This document shows positions 16,618 to 25,813 of a stretch of DNA of 64,000 nt, in pieces. The stretch covers positions 94,116 through 158,115 of the forward strand of contig JALHMF010000007.1 in the NCBI GenBank assembly GCA_022844205.1. Direction: 5' to 3'. Position numbers and translations under genes: made by a program. The notes under the pieces were generated by a model. It made no database searches. It was given only the letters and a program-made list of their open reading frames with translations, and was not told the origin of the DNA. The stretch's first letter is position 1; each line of letters starts with the position of its first letter. Origin of the DNA: Xanthobacteraceae bacterium (GTDB lineage: Bacteria; Pseudomonadota; Alphaproteobacteria; Rhizobiales; Xanthobacteraceae).

Positions 16618-17595
16618 CTAAGGCCACTTCACTTCCGGCGGGAGCGACGAGAGAATCGAGTCGACATTGCCGCCGGTCTTGAGGCCGAAAATCGTGCCGC
16701 GATCGTAAAGCAGGTTGAACTCCACATAGCGGCCGCGGCGGACGAGTTGTTCCTGGCGTTGCGCGTCGGTCCACGGCTTGTCGAGATTGCGCCGCACGAG
16801 AGCCGGGTAGGTGTCGAGAAACATCATTCCCACTTCGCGCACGAAGGCGAAATCGGCTTCCCAGTCGCCGCTGTCCAGCCAGTCGAAGAAGATTCCGCCG
16901 ATGCCTCTCGGCTCGTTGCGGTGCTTCAGGAAGAAATATTCGTCGCACCATTTTTTGTATTTGTCGTAGGGCGCGATCGCGGCATGCTTGTCGCACGCCG
17001 CCTTCATGGCGAGATGGAATGCCTCGGAGTCCGGATCGTCCTGCCTCCTGCGCGCATCGAGTACCGGCGTCAGATCGGCGCCGCCGCCGAACCAGGCCTT
17101 CGACGTGATGACGTGGCGCGTGTTCATGTGCACGGCGGGGATGTTCGGATTGCGCGGATGGATGATGAGCGAGACGCCGGACGCCCAGAAGCGCGGGTCT
17201 TCCTCGGCACCGGGAATCTCCTTGCGGAATTCCGGGGCCAATTCTCCGAACACGGTCGAGGCGTGAACGCCCGCCTTCTCGAAGACGCGCCCGTGCAGCA
17301 TCGACATCATGCCGCCGCCGCCGCCGGGTTCGGCTTTCGCCGGCCCGGCATTTAAATTGTCGCCCTCGGGTAAGCCGGAGATCGGCTGCTTGCCGGTGTG
17401 AGCGGCGCGTTGCCAGGGCGTACGGATAAATTCGGCGGCAACGCCGGGATAGAGGTCGGCGGGCGCCTCGGCTTCGATGTTTTCGAGGGCGAGACAGATC
17501 ATGTCCCGCAATTCCTCGAACCAGCCGCGCGCACGGCCCTTGCCCGCTTCCACGGAGGAAGCGTCGTCGGGATGGCGCCGGGCGGTCTCAAGCAT
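16618..17595 (-). CDS. hemF: Oxygen-dependent coproporphyrinogen-III oxidase
   Basis: 325 aa from the ATG that overlaps the trmL stop by 8 bp; an 18-residue longer in-frame version would sit inside trmL. HemF signatures include [52 protein letters not shown] and [18 protein letters not shown]. It oxidatively decarboxylates coproporphyrinogen III to protoporphyrinogen IX in haem synthesis. The gene is divergent from petABC, so a haem biosynthesis step lies beside the cytochrome bc1 genes. It is probably co-transcribed with trmL. Confidence 0.95.
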   Translation of the reverse strand: MLETARRHPDDASSVEAGKGRARGWFEELRDMICLALENIEAEAPADLYPGVAAEFIRTPWQRAAHTGKQPISGLPEGDNLNAGPAKAEPGGGGGMMSMLHGRVFEKAGVHASTVFGELAPEFRKEIPGAEEDPRFWASGVSLIIHPRNPNIPAVHMNTRHVITSKAWFGGGADLTPVLDARRRQDDPDSEAFHLAMKAACDKHAAIAPYDKYKKWCDEYFFLKHRNEPRGIGGIFFDWLDSGDWEADFAFVREVGMMFLDTYPALVRRNLDKPWTDAQRQEQLVRRGRYVEFNLLYDRGTIFGLKTGGNVDSILSSLPPEVKWP

Positions 17596-18049
17596 CGGGA
17601 AAACTCCCGCTCTGTCGCAGCGCCTCGCCAAGCACCATCGCGAGGGCAACCGCTACGTTCAACGAGCGAAGCTGCGGCCTGATTGGCACTCGCACCCGCC
17701 CGTCCACGGCCGTATGCACGCTGTCCGGAACGCCGGACGATTCACGGCCACATAAAAGTATGTCCCGAGAACTATACGCGAATTCCGTATGGAGAGTCTC
17801 GGCTTTCGTGGTGAGCAACACGAGCCTCCGGTTTTCGGTTTTCCGCCATTCCTCGAATGCCGAGAAGCTCACATGATCGACGAGTCTGGCATGGTCGATG
17901 TAGTCCAGACCCGCGCGCCGGAACGCACGCTCGTTCGCGGCGAAGCCGGCAGGCCCGATGATATGAACCGGCACGCCGAGGCATGCACCGAGCCTGACGA
18001 TGGTGCCCGTGTTCTGGGGAATGTCCGGTTCGAACAGCGCGATTTCCAT
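17588..18049 (-). CDS. trmL: tRNA (cytidine(34)-2'-O)-methyltransferase
   Basis: 153 aa from [15 protein letters not shown], the conserved SpoU/TrmD-like start; 39 further in-frame upstream residues look non-coding. The SPOUT knot motifs are present: [15 protein letters not shown] (N-terminal), [12 protein letters not shown] and [20 protein letters not shown]. The enzyme 2'-O-methylates the wobble base of leucine tRNAs in characterised homologues. The length matches the compact TrmL family. It overlaps hemF downstream. Confidence 0.92.
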   Translation of the reverse strand: MEIALFEPDIPQNTGTIVRLGACLGVPVHIIGPAGFAANERAFRRAGLDYIDHARLVDHVSFSAFEEWRKTENRRLVLLTTKAETLHTEFAYSSRDILLCGRESSGVPDSVHTAVDGRVRVPIRPQLRSLNVAVALAMVLGEALRQSGSFPDA

Positions 18050-18185
18050 GCTTGTTCCTGCCGTGTTTTCGGGGCGCGCAAAGCGCGAGAAACCCGCTAT
18101 CCACGGCCTAAATGCATGACGGAGTGCCGCAGGGCCTACGCTGGACTTTGGGGGGGAGGGATGCAATTAAAAGCAATCGAAAAAG

Positions 18186-18202
18186 GGCGCAAAATATGCG
18201 CC
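18186..18202. promoter_or_regulatory. Palindrome in the trmL-petA intergenic region
   Basis: A perfect inverted repeat, GGCGCA, five bases, TGCGCC, lies 80 bp upstream of the petA start and 137 bp upstream of the divergent trmL start. The spacing and symmetry suit a dimeric regulator. No known motif was recognised, so the assignment is speculative. Confidence 0.35.
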
Positions 18203-18281
18203 GCGGGCGGCTACTCTGACTGTATTTTACCGGCATCGCGGCGTCGCTTCTGAAGTTTCGCGCCAGTAGAAGGACTGAATC

Positions 18282-18803
18282 GTGGCTGCGACTCACCCAG
18301 AAACCACCCGCCGGGATTTTCTCTACATCGCTACCGGAGCATTCGGCGCCATCGGCGCCGCCGCTGCCGTCTGGCCGCTCATCCACCAGATGAATCCAGA
18401 CAAGTCGGTGCTGGCCCTTACCTCGACCGAGGTTGACCTGACGCCGATCACAGAAGGCCAGATCGTCACTATCAAGTGGCGCGGGAAGCCGGTGTTCGTT
18501 TCGCATCGCAGCAAAAAAGAAATCGAAGAAGCCAAGGCCGTGAAGCTCTCCGACCTGCCGGATCCGCAGGCGGATGATGCGCGTGTCAAGAAAGGCAAGG
18601 ACCAGTGGCTGGTCGTCATAGGCGTCTGCACGCATCTGGGATGCGTGCCGATCGGCCATCAGGGCGATTATACGGGCTGGTTCTGCCCTTGCCACGGCTC
18701 GCATTACGACACGTCAGGCCGTATCCGTAAGGGACCGGCGCCGACGAACCTTGAAGTGCCGCCGTACGAATTCGTTTCCGACACGTCCATCCGTATCGGC
18801 TGA
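18282..18803 (+). CDS. petA: Ubiquinol-cytochrome c reductase iron-sulfur (Rieske) subunit
   Basis: 173 aa. A twin-arginine N-terminus ([20 protein letters not shown]) forms the single membrane anchor and Tat signal. The [2Fe-2S] ligands are C116/H118 in CTHLGC and C135/H138 in CPCHGSHYD. Two further cysteines (C121, C137) make the stabilising disulfide. It carries electrons from ubiquinol to cytochrome c1 in the bc1 complex. The start is GTG after a GAAGGA site. First gene of petABC. Confidence 0.96.
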   Translation: MAATHPETTRRDFLYIATGAFGAIGAAAAVWPLIHQMNPDKSVLALTSTEVDLTPITEGQIVTIKWRGKPVFVSHRSKKEIEEAKAVKLSDLPDPQADDARVKKGKDQWLVVIGVCTHLGCVPIGHQGDYTGWFCPCHGSHYDTSGRIRKGPAPTNLEVPPYEFVSDTSIRIG

Positions 18804-18827
18804 TCGGGCAGGCGGGGGACAGCAACG

Positions 18828-20081
18828 ATGAGCGAACTCAATCTCAAAAATCCGGTGCTGCGCTGGTTCGAGGCGCGCCTGCCGATCATGAGTTTCATGC
18901 ACCACTCGTTCGTGACGTATCCGACGCCACGCAATCTGAATTACTGGTGGACCTTCGGCGGCATCCTGACGGTCATGCTGATCATCCAGATCATCACCGG
19001 CATCGTGCTTGTCATGCACTACACGCCGACCACGGCCGACGCCTTCAATTCGGTCGAGCACATCATGCGCGATGTGAACTACGGCTGGCTGATTCGCTAT
19101 GTCCACTCCAACGGCGCATCGATGTTCTTCATCGCCGTCTATATCCATATTTTCCGCGGGCTCTATTACGGATCTTACAAGGATCCGCGCGAGGTGCTGT
19201 GGATCCTCGGCGTCATCATCCTCCTGCTGATGATGGCAACGGCGTTCATGGGCTACGTGCTGCCGTGGGGCCAGATGAGCTTCTGGGGCGCCACCGTCAT
19301 CACCAACCTGTTCTCGGCGATCCCGGGCGTGGGTCAGGCTGTCGTCACCTGGCTGTGGGGCGGCTACTCGGTCGATAACCCGACCCTGCAACGCTTCTTC
19401 GCCCTGCATTACCTGCTGCCGTTCGTGATCTTCGGCGTCGTGATCCTGCATATCTGGGCATTGCATCACGTCGGCCAGAACAACCCGACCGGCATCGATG
19501 TGAAGTCGAACAAGGATACGGTGCCGTTTACGCCGTACGCAGCGACCAAGGACAACTTCGCGCTGATCCTGTTCCTGATGTTCTTCGCCTATTTCGTGTT
19601 CTACATCCCGAACTATCTCGGCCATGCCGACAACTACATCCCGGCCAACCCGCTGCAGACTCCGGTGCATATCGTGCCTGAATGGTACTTGCTGCCGTTC
19701 TACGCGATCCTGCGTGCCATCCCCTCGAAGCTCGGCGGAGTGGTGGCGATGTTCGCATCGATCCTGGTGCTGGTGTTCGTGCCGTGGCTCGATACCTCGA
19801 AGGTGCGCTCGGCGCGCTATCGCCCGATGTACAAGCAGTTCTTCTGGATCCTCGTGATCTGCTGCATCGGCCTCGGTTATCTCGGCGCCAAGCCCGCGGA
19901 GGGCGTATACGTTATCGCCGCGCGCATCCTGACCTTCTATTACTTCCTGCACTTCCTCGTGATTCTGCCGCTGCTCGGCTATCTCGAAAAACCGAAGAAC
20001 GTGCCGCCTTCGATCGCGGATTCGGTGTTGAAGGGCAGGGAATCCGATCCAATGCCGGCGCGTGCCGGCGCGCGGAGGTAA
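18828..20081 (+). CDS. petB: Cytochrome b subunit of the bc1 complex
   Basis: 417 aa, with about eight membrane helices. Haem-ligand histidines lie in the segments [18 protein letters not shown] and [20 protein letters not shown]. The Qo-site PEWY motif is in [17 protein letters not shown]. The ORF ends in a normal stop 4 bp before petC, so b and c1 are separate polypeptides here. Bradyrhizobium instead makes a fused b/c1 precursor (fbcH). The C-terminal tail after the last helix is short and polar. Confidence 0.96.
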   Translation: MSELNLKNPVLRWFEARLPIMSFMHHSFVTYPTPRNLNYWWTFGGILTVMLIIQIITGIVLVMHYTPTTADAFNSVEHIMRDVNYGWLIRYVHSNGASMFFIAVYIHIFRGLYYGSYKDPREVLWILGVIILLLMMATAFMGYVLPWGQMSFWGATVITNLFSAIPGVGQAVVTWLWGGYSVDNPTLQRFFALHYLLPFVIFGVVILHIWALHHVGQNNPTGIDVKSNKDTVPFTPYAATKDNFALILFLMFFAYFVFYIPNYLGHADNYIPANPLQTPVHIVPEWYLLPFYAILRAIPSKLGGVVAMFASILVLVFVPWLDTSKVRSARYRPMYKQFFWILVICCIGLGYLGAKPAEGVYVIAARILTFYYFLHFLVILPLLGYLEKPKNVPPSIADSVLKGRESDPMPARAGARR

Positions 20082-20085
20082 GGCA

Positions 20086-20919
20086 ATGACCGTGCGCGGT
20101 TCAGCCATTCTTGTTGCGGCCGTCGCCGCTCTCGCCCTCTCGCAGGCGGCGCCTGCGCCCGCGGCTGAAGCCGCAAAGCCCGATCGGCAGTCCTGGTCGT
20201 TCCAGGGTCCGTTTGGCCATTACGACCGCGCGCAGCTTCAGCGCGGCCTGAAGGTCTATCGCGAGGTCTGTCAGGCCTGTCATGGCCTGAAGCTCGTGGC
20301 GTTCCGCAACCTCGCCGAGACGGGCGGGCCGGAATTCTCCGAGGGTCAGGTCAAGACCATTGCCAGCGAATACAAGATCCAGGACGGCCCCAACGACAAG
20401 GGCGAGATGTTCGAGCGCGACGGACGTCCCTCCGACCGCTTCCCCTCGCCGGATGCCAACGAGCAGGCCGCGCGTGCACGCTTTAACGGCTCCTATCCGC
20501 CGGATCTGTCCGTGATCGCCAAGGCCCGCAGCTACGAAGTGGGCCTGCCTGGCGCGCTGGCCGATTTCTTCCGTCAGTATCAGGAGCACGGGCCGGATTA
20601 TCTGCAGGCGCTCCTGACCGGATACCAGGAGCCGCCGGCGGGCGTCACCCTTCCGGACGGCCAGTACTGGAATAAGTATTTCCCGGGCAACCGGATCGCG
20701 ATGAGCCAGCCGCTGCAGGACGGGCAGGTGAGCTATACCGACGGCACGCCGGAAAAACTCGACCAGTATGCGCGCGACGTCTCCGCTTTCCTGATGTGGG
20801 CCGCCGAGCCGCATCTGGAGCAGCGCAAGCGCATCGGCTTCCAGGTGATGATCTTCCTGATCATCTTTGCGGGCCTGATGTATTTCACCAAGAAGAAGGT
20901 CTGGGCGGACGCGCACTAG
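20086..20919 (+). CDS. petC: Cytochrome c1 subunit of the bc1 complex
   Basis: 277 aa from the ATG preceded by GGAGGTAA; an upstream in-frame ATG falls inside petB. A Sec signal peptide ends near residue 28 (AAPAPAAEA). The haem c attachment motif is C62-Q-A-C65-H66. The probable methionine ligand is in NRIAMSQPLQDG. A C-terminal helix (IGFQVMIFLIIFAGLMYF) anchors it to the membrane, followed by TKKKVW. It passes electrons to soluble or membrane cytochrome c. Last gene of petABC, followed by a strong terminator. Confidence 0.96.
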   Translation: MTVRGSAILVAAVAALALSQAAPAPAAEAAKPDRQSWSFQGPFGHYDRAQLQRGLKVYREVCQACHGLKLVAFRNLAETGGPEFSEGQVKTIASEYKIQDGPNDKGEMFERDGRPSDRFPSPDANEQAARARFNGSYPPDLSVIAKARSYEVGLPGALADFFRQYQEHGPDYLQALLTGYQEPPAGVTLPDGQYWNKYFPGNRIAMSQPLQDGQVSYTDGTPEKLDQYARDVSAFLMWAAEPHLEQRKRIGFQVMIFLIIFAGLMYFTKKKVWADAH

Positions 20920-20990
20920 GGCAGGATCCCGAAAAGCGGGAACCGGTTTTCGGAGATCATGCCCAGGTAAAAATTATGGACGACAGAATT

Positions 20991-21021
20991 AAAAACGGCC
21001 GGGTCTTTTCCGGCCGTTTTT
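20991..21021. terminator. Bidirectional intrinsic terminator after petC
   Basis: A 12-bp stem, AAAAACGGCCGG / CCGGCCGTTTTT, with a 7-base loop. It gives a U-run on either strand, so it ends both petABC and the convergent 37-residue gene. Confidence 0.9.
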
Positions 21022-21060
21022 GTTTCGCTCGGACGATGACGGGTTGAGAATCGGAGCAGT

Positions 21061-21174
21061 TTATTTCTGCGTCGAGGATGCCTTCGACTGCTGATAGGCA
21101 GAGAGCTTCTTTTGAGAATTCTCCGCCTTCGGCTTTTTCTTTTCCTTGGGTTGTCTCTGCTGGCCTTTGGCCAT
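21061..21174 (-). CDS. 37-residue lysine/glutamine-rich small protein
   Basis: Too short for routine ORF calling. It has an AGGAGAGG ribosome site 4 bp before the ATG, a clear TAA stop and a good terminator downstream. The sequence opens MAKGQQRQPKEKKKPKAE and ends YQQSKASSTQK; it is strongly basic, has no hydrophobic segment and is probably disordered. I recall similar MAKGQ-type micro-proteins in other alphaproteobacteria but know no function. Nucleic-acid or ribosome binding would fit the charge, as a guess only. Confidence 0.72.
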   Translation of the reverse strand: MAKGQQRQPKEKKKPKAENSQKKLSAYQQSKASSTQK

Positions 21175-21282
21175 TTGCCTCTCCTTGAACTGGGCGCGGA
21201 TTGCCGAATCCGCCGCCACACCAAATTAGGTTAAACTCTCCCGGCGCTTAGCGACAAGGCTCCGGTTGCGAGCCATCCGGCC

Positions 21283-21846
21283 ATGTTTTCAGGGATTTCC
21301 ATGACCCCGTCCGATACGCTCGACCTACGCTCCACCATCCGCACGATCCCGGACTATCCGAAGCCCGGCATCCAGTTTCGCGACATCACCACGCTCTTGG
21401 GCAATGCCCGGGCGTTCCGGCGCGCGGTGGACGAACTGGTGCAGCCCTGGGCCGGCTCCAAGATCGACAAGGTGGCGGGAATCGAGGCGCGCGGCTTCAT
21501 CATTGGCGGGGCGATAGCGCATCAGGTTTCGGCGGGGTTTGTGCCGATCCGCAAGAAGGGCAAGCTTCCGCACGACACGGTGCGGATCGCCTATTCGCTG
21601 GAATACGGCATCGACGAGATGGAAATGCACAAGGATGGCGTCTCAAAGGGCGAGCGTGTGATCCTGGTGGACGACCTGATCGCCACCGGCGGTACGGCGG
21701 AGGGGGCGGTGAAGCTCTTGCAGCAGAGGGGGGCCGAAGTGCTGGCGGCGGTTTTCATCATCGACCTGCCGGATCTTGGCGGAGCCGCGAAAATCAGGAA
21801 GCTCGGCGTGCCGGTACGGACGCTGGTGCAGTTCGAGGGGCATTGA
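21283..21846 (+). CDS. apt: Adenine phosphoribosyltransferase
   Basis: 187 aa; the ATG at 21301 ([20 protein letters not shown]) is an equally good start. The PRPP-binding loop is [17 protein letters not shown] (residues ~126-142, acidic pair D130-D131). Family motifs [11 protein letters not shown] and [14 protein letters not shown] are also present. It salvages adenine to AMP using PRPP. It is monocistronic with its own upstream region; prs, which makes PRPP, lies about 5 kb away on the other strand. Confidence 0.95.
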   Translation: MFSGISMTPSDTLDLRSTIRTIPDYPKPGIQFRDITTLLGNARAFRRAVDELVQPWAGSKIDKVAGIEARGFIIGGAIAHQVSAGFVPIRKKGKLPHDTVRIAYSLEYGIDEMEMHKDGVSKGERVILVDDLIATGGTAEGAVKLLQQRGAEVLAAVFIIDLPDLGGAAKIRKLGVPVRTLVQFEGH

Positions 21847-21852
21847 TTCTGA

Positions 21853-21996
21853 GACGTTCCCCGGGCGAGCCAACGGGTCCGCGCGAAGCGCGGCCCGATG
21901 ACAAGCTCCGCGAGACCCGGGGTCCAGGAGTCTCCGCGGATAGATTTGCTTCTGACTGGACCCCGGCTCGGCTGCTTCGCAGCCGTCCGGGGAACG
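21853..21996. repeat. Family-C palindromic repeat, copy 1
   Basis: Outer arms GACGTTCCCCGG and CCGGGGAACG enclose inner arms GACCCGGGGTCCAG and CTGGACCCCGG, separated by a short spacer. It sits between convergent apt and the MaoC pair. A second copy lies at 56994-57102. Confidence 0.82.
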
Positions 21997-22004
21997 CCAT
22001 GTCG

Positions 22005-22481
22005 TTAACCCGAACGCCGCTCCACAAACAGCGCGCCTTCGAACTCGTAGACCGGCTCGTTTTTCTGATTCACGGCGCTGAATTTCGAAAACACGAGTCC
22101 CCATTCCGGCCGTGAGGCGACTTCGCGTTTTCCGATGACTTCGCTGCGGTAGATCAGCGTATCGTTGGCATAGACCGGCTTGATCCATTTCAGGTTCTTG
22201 AATCCAGGCGAGACGCCGGTGCGCGCCGAGGTCTGGCCGGCCGTCTTCATGCGTGCCGCCTCCGCGTTCTGGTGGTCGATCATGAGACGCATGCAGGCCG
22301 CCGCCGTATGCCAGCCGGAAGCGACAAGGCTGCCGAAATGCGACTGCTTCGCCGCTTCCTCGTCCATGTGAAACGGCTGCGGGTCGAAGCGGACGGCAAA
22401 ACGCTTGATGTCGGCGGCGCTGAAATGATGCTTGCCGAGGGTGGCACTCTCGCCGATCTCGATGTCCTCGAAGAATTTCAT
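22005..22481 (-). CDS. MaoC-like hotdog dehydratase (second of a pair)
   Basis: 158 aa. The MaoC hydratase fold is indicated by GESATLGKHHFSAADIKRFA, then RFDPQPFHMDEEAA (catalytic Asp/His region), FGSLVASGWHTAAACMRL and GLVFSKFSAVNQKNEPVYEF. Such proteins hydrate enoyl-CoA or act as thioesterase-like hotdogs. Its ATG overlaps the stop of the preceding MaoC gene (ATGA). Tandem MaoC genes often form heterodimers or a two-hotdog enzyme; the substrate is unknown. Confidence 0.88.
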   Translation of the reverse strand: MKFFEDIEIGESATLGKHHFSAADIKRFAVRFDPQPFHMDEEAAKQSHFGSLVASGWHTAAACMRLMIDHQNAEAARMKTAGQTSARTGVSPGFKNLKWIKPVYANDTLIYRSEVIGKREVASRPEWGLVFSKFSAVNQKNEPVYEFEGALFVERRSG

Positions 22482-22939
22482 GCCGCCTCCGGATTGCGGA
22501 CGCGGATGAGAACCGTGTTGGTCTGTTCGATGACCGCCTTTCCGGTCTCGTCCAGCAATTCGCTGCGCATGCGGACGAGGCCCATTTCCGGGCGGCTCTT
22601 CGAGACGCGCTTGTCGAGTACGGTGCGGCGGAGTGTCAGCTTCATGCCCGGCCGGACGGGACGCAGCCAGCGCACCTCCTCAATGCCCGGCGCGCCCATC
22701 GACGCCGTGTCCTTCACAAACTCGTCGAAGATCATGCGGAACATCAGCGCGCAAGTGTGCCAGCCGGACGCCGCGAGCCCGCCCAGCATGGAATTCCGAC
22801 CGGCGGCCTCGTCGAGATGCATCGGCTGCGGGTCGAACTCGGCGGCGAAGGAGACGATCTCCTCGCGCGTGATGGTTCGCGGTTCGGAAGCGCGCACGTC
22901 GCCGGAAGTGAAGTCTTCGTAGTGGAGAAGTGAAGGCAT
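22478..22939 (-). CDS. MaoC-like hotdog dehydratase (first of a pair)
   Basis: 153 aa, clearly paralogous to the following gene: EFDPQPMHLDEAAGRNSMLG and LAASGWHTCALMFRMIF align with it. D and H of the FDPQPMH block are the presumed catalytic pair. It starts the two-gene unit; 155 bp upstream lies the end of ychF, separated by a family-B repeat. The enoyl-CoA hydratase assignment is at family level only. Confidence 0.88.
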   Translation of the reverse strand: MPSLLHYEDFTSGDVRASEPRTITREEIVSFAAEFDPQPMHLDEAAGRNSMLGGLAASGWHTCALMFRMIFDEFVKDTASMGAPGIEEVRWLRPVRPGMKLTLRRTVLDKRVSKSRPEMGLVRMRSELLDETGKAVIEQTNTVLIRVRNPEAA

Positions 22940-22988
22940 TATCTGCTTTTAAGTTTTCGGAGAAAACGCGCAAGTGGCTTCCAAATAT

Positions 22989-23071
22989 GTCATCGCCCGG
23001 CTTGACCGGGCGATCCAGTAATCACTGAAAGCAAGGTGTTTACTGGATCGTCCGCTTTCGCGGACGATGAC
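22989..23071. repeat. Family-B palindromic repeat, copy 1
   Basis: A first hairpin opens GTCATCGCCCGG and ends CCGGGCGATCCAGTA. It is mirrored by TACTGGATCGTCCGC and GCGGACGATGAC. The two units form a larger inverted repeat around a ~17-bp centre. Intergenic between the MaoC pair and ychF. Confidence 0.85.
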
Positions 23072-23094
23072 ATGAGCGGGGCGGTACCTCACAT

Positions 23095-24192
23095 TTAATT
23101 CGCAAAGCGGAAGTGAAGCACGTCGCCGTCCTTCACGACATATTCCTTGCCTTCGAGACGCAGCTTGCCCGCGTCGCGCGCGCCCGTTTCGCCGCCGAGC
23201 GCCACGTAGTCCTTGAAGTCGATGGTTTCCGCGCGGATGAAGCCTTTTTCAAAATCCGTATGGATGACACCGGCGGCCTGCGGCGCGCGGGTGCCTTCGG
23301 TGATGGTCCAGGCGCGGGCTTCCTTTGGGCCGGCGGTAAAGTAGGTGATCAGCCCGAGCAACTCGTATCCGGCGCGGATCAGACGGTCGAGGCCCGGCTC
23401 CTCCAGTCCGGCGGACGCGAGAAACTCCGTGCGTTCGGTCGGGGGCAGGGTGGAAATCTCGGCCTCGATCTGCGCCGAGATGACGACCGCAACGGCGCCT
23501 TCGGCCTTGGCCTTGGCAAAAACCTTGTCCGAGAAAGCGTTGCCCTTCGCCGCCGACCTTTCATCGACATTGCAGACGTATAGAACCGGCTTGCCGGTCA
23601 TGAGACCGAGCATCTGGAAAGCGCTCTCTTCTTCCGGCTTGCGCTGCATGGTGCGGGCGGGCTTGCCGTCGGAAAGCACCTTGATCGCACGCTGTATCAG
23701 ATCGACCTGCGCGATGGCTTCCTTGTCGCCGCCTTTTGCTTTTTTCTGCAGCGGGTCGATGCGGCGCTCCAGGCTGTCGAGGTCCGCGAGCATCAGCTCG
23801 GTCTCGACGGTATCGGCATCGCGCAATGGATCGATGCCGCCCTCAACGTGGGTAATGTCGGAATCCTCGAAGCAACGCAGCACATGGGCGATGGCGTCGA
23901 CTTCGCGAATGTGCGCGAGGAACTGGTTGCCGAGGCCTTCGCCCTTGGAAGCGCCGCGCACGAGACCCGCGATGTCCACGAAGGTCAGCTTGGTCGGCAG
24001 GATTTCCTTCGACTGCGCGATGCGCGCCAATTCGTTCAGGCGCGTATCGGGGACCGCCACTTCGCCGACATTCGGCTCGATGGTGCAGAACGGATAGTTC
24101 GCCGCCTGCGCAAGCGCCGTCTGCGTCAGCGCATTGAAGAGGGTCGATTTGCCGACGTTCGGCAGGCCGACGATGCCGCACTTGAATCCCAT
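23095..24192 (-). CDS. ychF: Redox-regulated ATPase/GTPase YchF (Obg family)
   Basis: 365 aa from MGFKCGIVGLPNVGKSTLFN, the invariant YchF start; 45 extra upstream in-frame residues overlap the gap to pth and are unsupported. P-loop GLPNVGKS is at residues 9-16; YVCNVDE replaces the usual NKxD, as is normal for YchF and consistent with ATP preference. A TGS domain forms the C-terminus (LGLITYFTAGPKEARAWTIT onward). YchF binds ribosomes and modulates stress responses. It follows pth by 10 bp, the common alphaproteobacterial order. Confidence 0.95.
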   Translation of the reverse strand: MGFKCGIVGLPNVGKSTLFNALTQTALAQAANYPFCTIEPNVGEVAVPDTRLNELARIAQSKEILPTKLTFVDIAGLVRGASKGEGLGNQFLAHIREVDAIAHVLRCFEDSDITHVEGGIDPLRDADTVETELMLADLDSLERRIDPLQKKAKGGDKEAIAQVDLIQRAIKVLSDGKPARTMQRKPEEESAFQMLGLMTGKPVLYVCNVDERSAAKGNAFSDKVFAKAKAEGAVAVVISAQIEAEISTLPPTERTEFLASAGLEEPGLDRLIRAGYELLGLITYFTAGPKEARAWTITEGTRAPQAAGVIHTDFEKGFIRAETIDFKDYVALGGETGARDAGKLRLEGKEYVVKDGDVLHFRFAN

Positions 24193-24202
24193 ATTTTGCT
24201 CG

Positions 24203-24811
24203 TTATTTCGCCGGATCGTCCGGCTGATTAATGTTGATGCCCTTCGCGCGAAGCGCGAGATGGACCTTGTTCTGAAATTCTTCCGGTTTTCCGAGAGCCA
24301 GAAACTCGGCGGCGTCCGCGGAAGCATCGCAAATCGCTTCGACCCAGTCCCGCTCGTCCTTGTCGAAATCGTTCAACACATACGACTGCACCTGCTCCGG
24401 GGTCGCCGGACGTCCGACGCCGATCCGCACGCGCTGATATTCGTTGCCGATATGCGCGCTGATCGAGCGCAAGCCATTGTGACCAGCATTGCCGCCGCCG
24501 GTTTTCACACGCAGCTTCGCAGTGGCAAGATCGATCTCGTCATGGAACACGGTGACGCCGTCGAGCGCGATCTTGTAAAAGGTCTGTGCTTCGCCAACCG
24601 CGCGGCCGGAGTCGTTCATGAACGTCATGGGCTTGAGGAGAAGTACTTTCTCGCCACCGAGATCGCCTTCCGAGGTCTCCCCCTGAAAGCGCCGCCGCCA
24701 TGGCGAAAAGCGATGACGGCGGTGGATTGCGTCGAGCACGAGGAAACCGATGTTGTGGCGGTTCCCGGCATAACGCGGCCCCGGATTGCCGAGCCCAGCG
24801 AAGAGTAGCAT
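24203..24811 (-). CDS. pth: Peptidyl-tRNA hydrolase
   Basis: 202 aa. Family motifs are [18 protein letters not shown] with the catalytic His near residue 20, [22 protein letters not shown] and [13 protein letters not shown]. It releases peptides from tRNAs that drop off ribosomes. It lies between rplY (30 bp upstream) and ychF (10 bp downstream) on one strand, a conserved translation-related cluster and probable operon. Confidence 0.95.
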   Translation of the reverse strand: MLLFAGLGNPGPRYAGNRHNIGFLVLDAIHRRHRFSPWRRRFQGETSEGDLGGEKVLLLKPMTFMNDSGRAVGEAQTFYKIALDGVTVFHDEIDLATAKLRVKTGGGNAGHNGLRSISAHIGNEYQRVRIGVGRPATPEQVQSYVLNDFDKDERDWVEAICDASADAAEFLALGKPEEFQNKVHLALRAKGININQPDDPAK

Positions 24812-24841
24812 GGGCAGCCTCCGTGGCCGCGTTGTGAGCCG

Positions 24842-25585
24842 TTACTTCTTGGCGTCGGCCTTCGGCGCTGCCGCAGGGGCCGCACCTTCCGCCGGAACCG
24901 CACCTTCCGCAGGGACCGCACCTTCCGCCGGAGCAGCCGCCGTCGCCGCTGTCGCAGCCGCTGCCGCCGCCGCATCGGCTTCCGCCTTCTGCTTGGCGAG
25001 CAACTGCTCTTCGATGTAGCCGGACGACGACACGACGGTCGCGACGGTAAAGTCGCGGTCGCGGATCACCGGACGGATGCCATCGGGCAACGGAATCTTG
25101 GAAATGTGCAGCGAGTTGCCGATGTCCATGCCGCCGAGATCGGCGGTGATGGATTCGGGAATCTTCTCGGCCGGGCACCAGAATTCGACCGTGTGGCGGA
25201 CGATGTTCAGCGTGCCGCCGCGCTTCAGGCCCGGAGCGCCGTCGTGGTTCACGAACTTGACCGGGATGTGCACGCGCACCGTGGTGCCCTGGCCGAGCCG
25301 CTGGAAGTCCACATGGATCGGGCGGTCCTTTACCGGGTCGAGCTGGAAGGCGCGCGGGATCACGCGCGTCTTCTGGCCGTCCACGTCGAGGTCATAGACG
25401 GTGGTCAGGAAGTGGCCCGCATAAATGCGGTGCGTGATTTCCGCCATGTCGAGCGAAATCGTAAGGGGGGTCAGCTTTTCTCCGTAAATCACGCCGGGGA
25501 CCCGGCCTGAGCGGCGAGTTGCGCGGGCGGCTCCCTTACCGGCCTTCGGGCGCGCAGTCGCCTTCATCTCTTTAACGTTAGACAT
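24842..25585 (-). CDS. rplY: 50S ribosomal protein L25/general stress protein CTC
   Basis: 247 aa, the long CTC form. The N-terminal L25 5S-rRNA-binding domain (residues ~5-95) includes GKGAARATRRSGRVPGVIYG. A TL5-like C-domain (~95-195) includes VHIPVKFVNHDGAPGLKRGG. The last ~50 residues are an Ala-rich disordered tail with three near-identical PAEGAV-type hexapeptides. The start has an AAGAGGAAAA ribosome site. It probably leads the rplY-pth-ychF transcript. Confidence 0.94.
   Translation of the reverse strand: MSNVKEMKATARPKAGKGAARATRRSGRVPGVIYGEKLTPLTISLDMAEITHRIYAGHFLTTVYDLDVDGQKTRVIPRAFQLDPVKDRPIHVDFQRLGQGTTVRVHIPVKFVNHDGAPGLKRGGTLNIVRHTVEFWCPAEKIPESITADLGGMDIGNSLHISKIPLPDGIRPVIRDRDFTVATVVSSSGYIEEQLLAKQKAEADAAAAAAATAATAAAPAEGAVPAEGAVPAEGAAPAAAPKADAKK
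24882..24935. repeat. Three 18-bp tandem repeats within rplY
   Basis: Units begin GCACCTTCCGC and differ at one to three positions; they encode the PAEGAV/A hexapeptides of the L25 tail. Copy number is likely variable between strains by slippage. Confidence 0.85.
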
Positions 25586-25723
25586 AGCTTTTCCTCTTGG
25601 AATGACCGCGACACGCCTCCAGGGATGCGGATGGCCGCGGGCGCGTCTCTATAGCGGGAGGGGCCGGGGGAGGCAAATACCCAGGCCGGAGCGTGAGATG
25701 CGGCGATTGCGCACCCATAAATG

Positions 25724-25808
25724 GTCATGCCCGGCCTCGTGCCGGGCATCTCGCTTAGGAAGGCAATGCCTTCCTGAACGGGATGGCCGGGACAAGCCCG
25801 GCCATGAC
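25724..25808. repeat. Family-B palindromic repeat, copy 2
   Basis: The arms are GTCATGCCCGG..CCGGGCATCTCG and GGATGGCCGGGAC..CCGGCCATGAC, around a central palindrome AGGAAGGCAATGCCTTCCT. It lies upstream of rplY and just after the fkbM stop. Confidence 0.82.
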
Positions 25809-25813
25809 AGTCA

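Noticed and set aside
18714..20108. A 464-codon open frame antisense to cytochrome b
   Set aside because: Low-complexity His/Asp/Arg composition, the usual mirror of a membrane protein; petB is certain.
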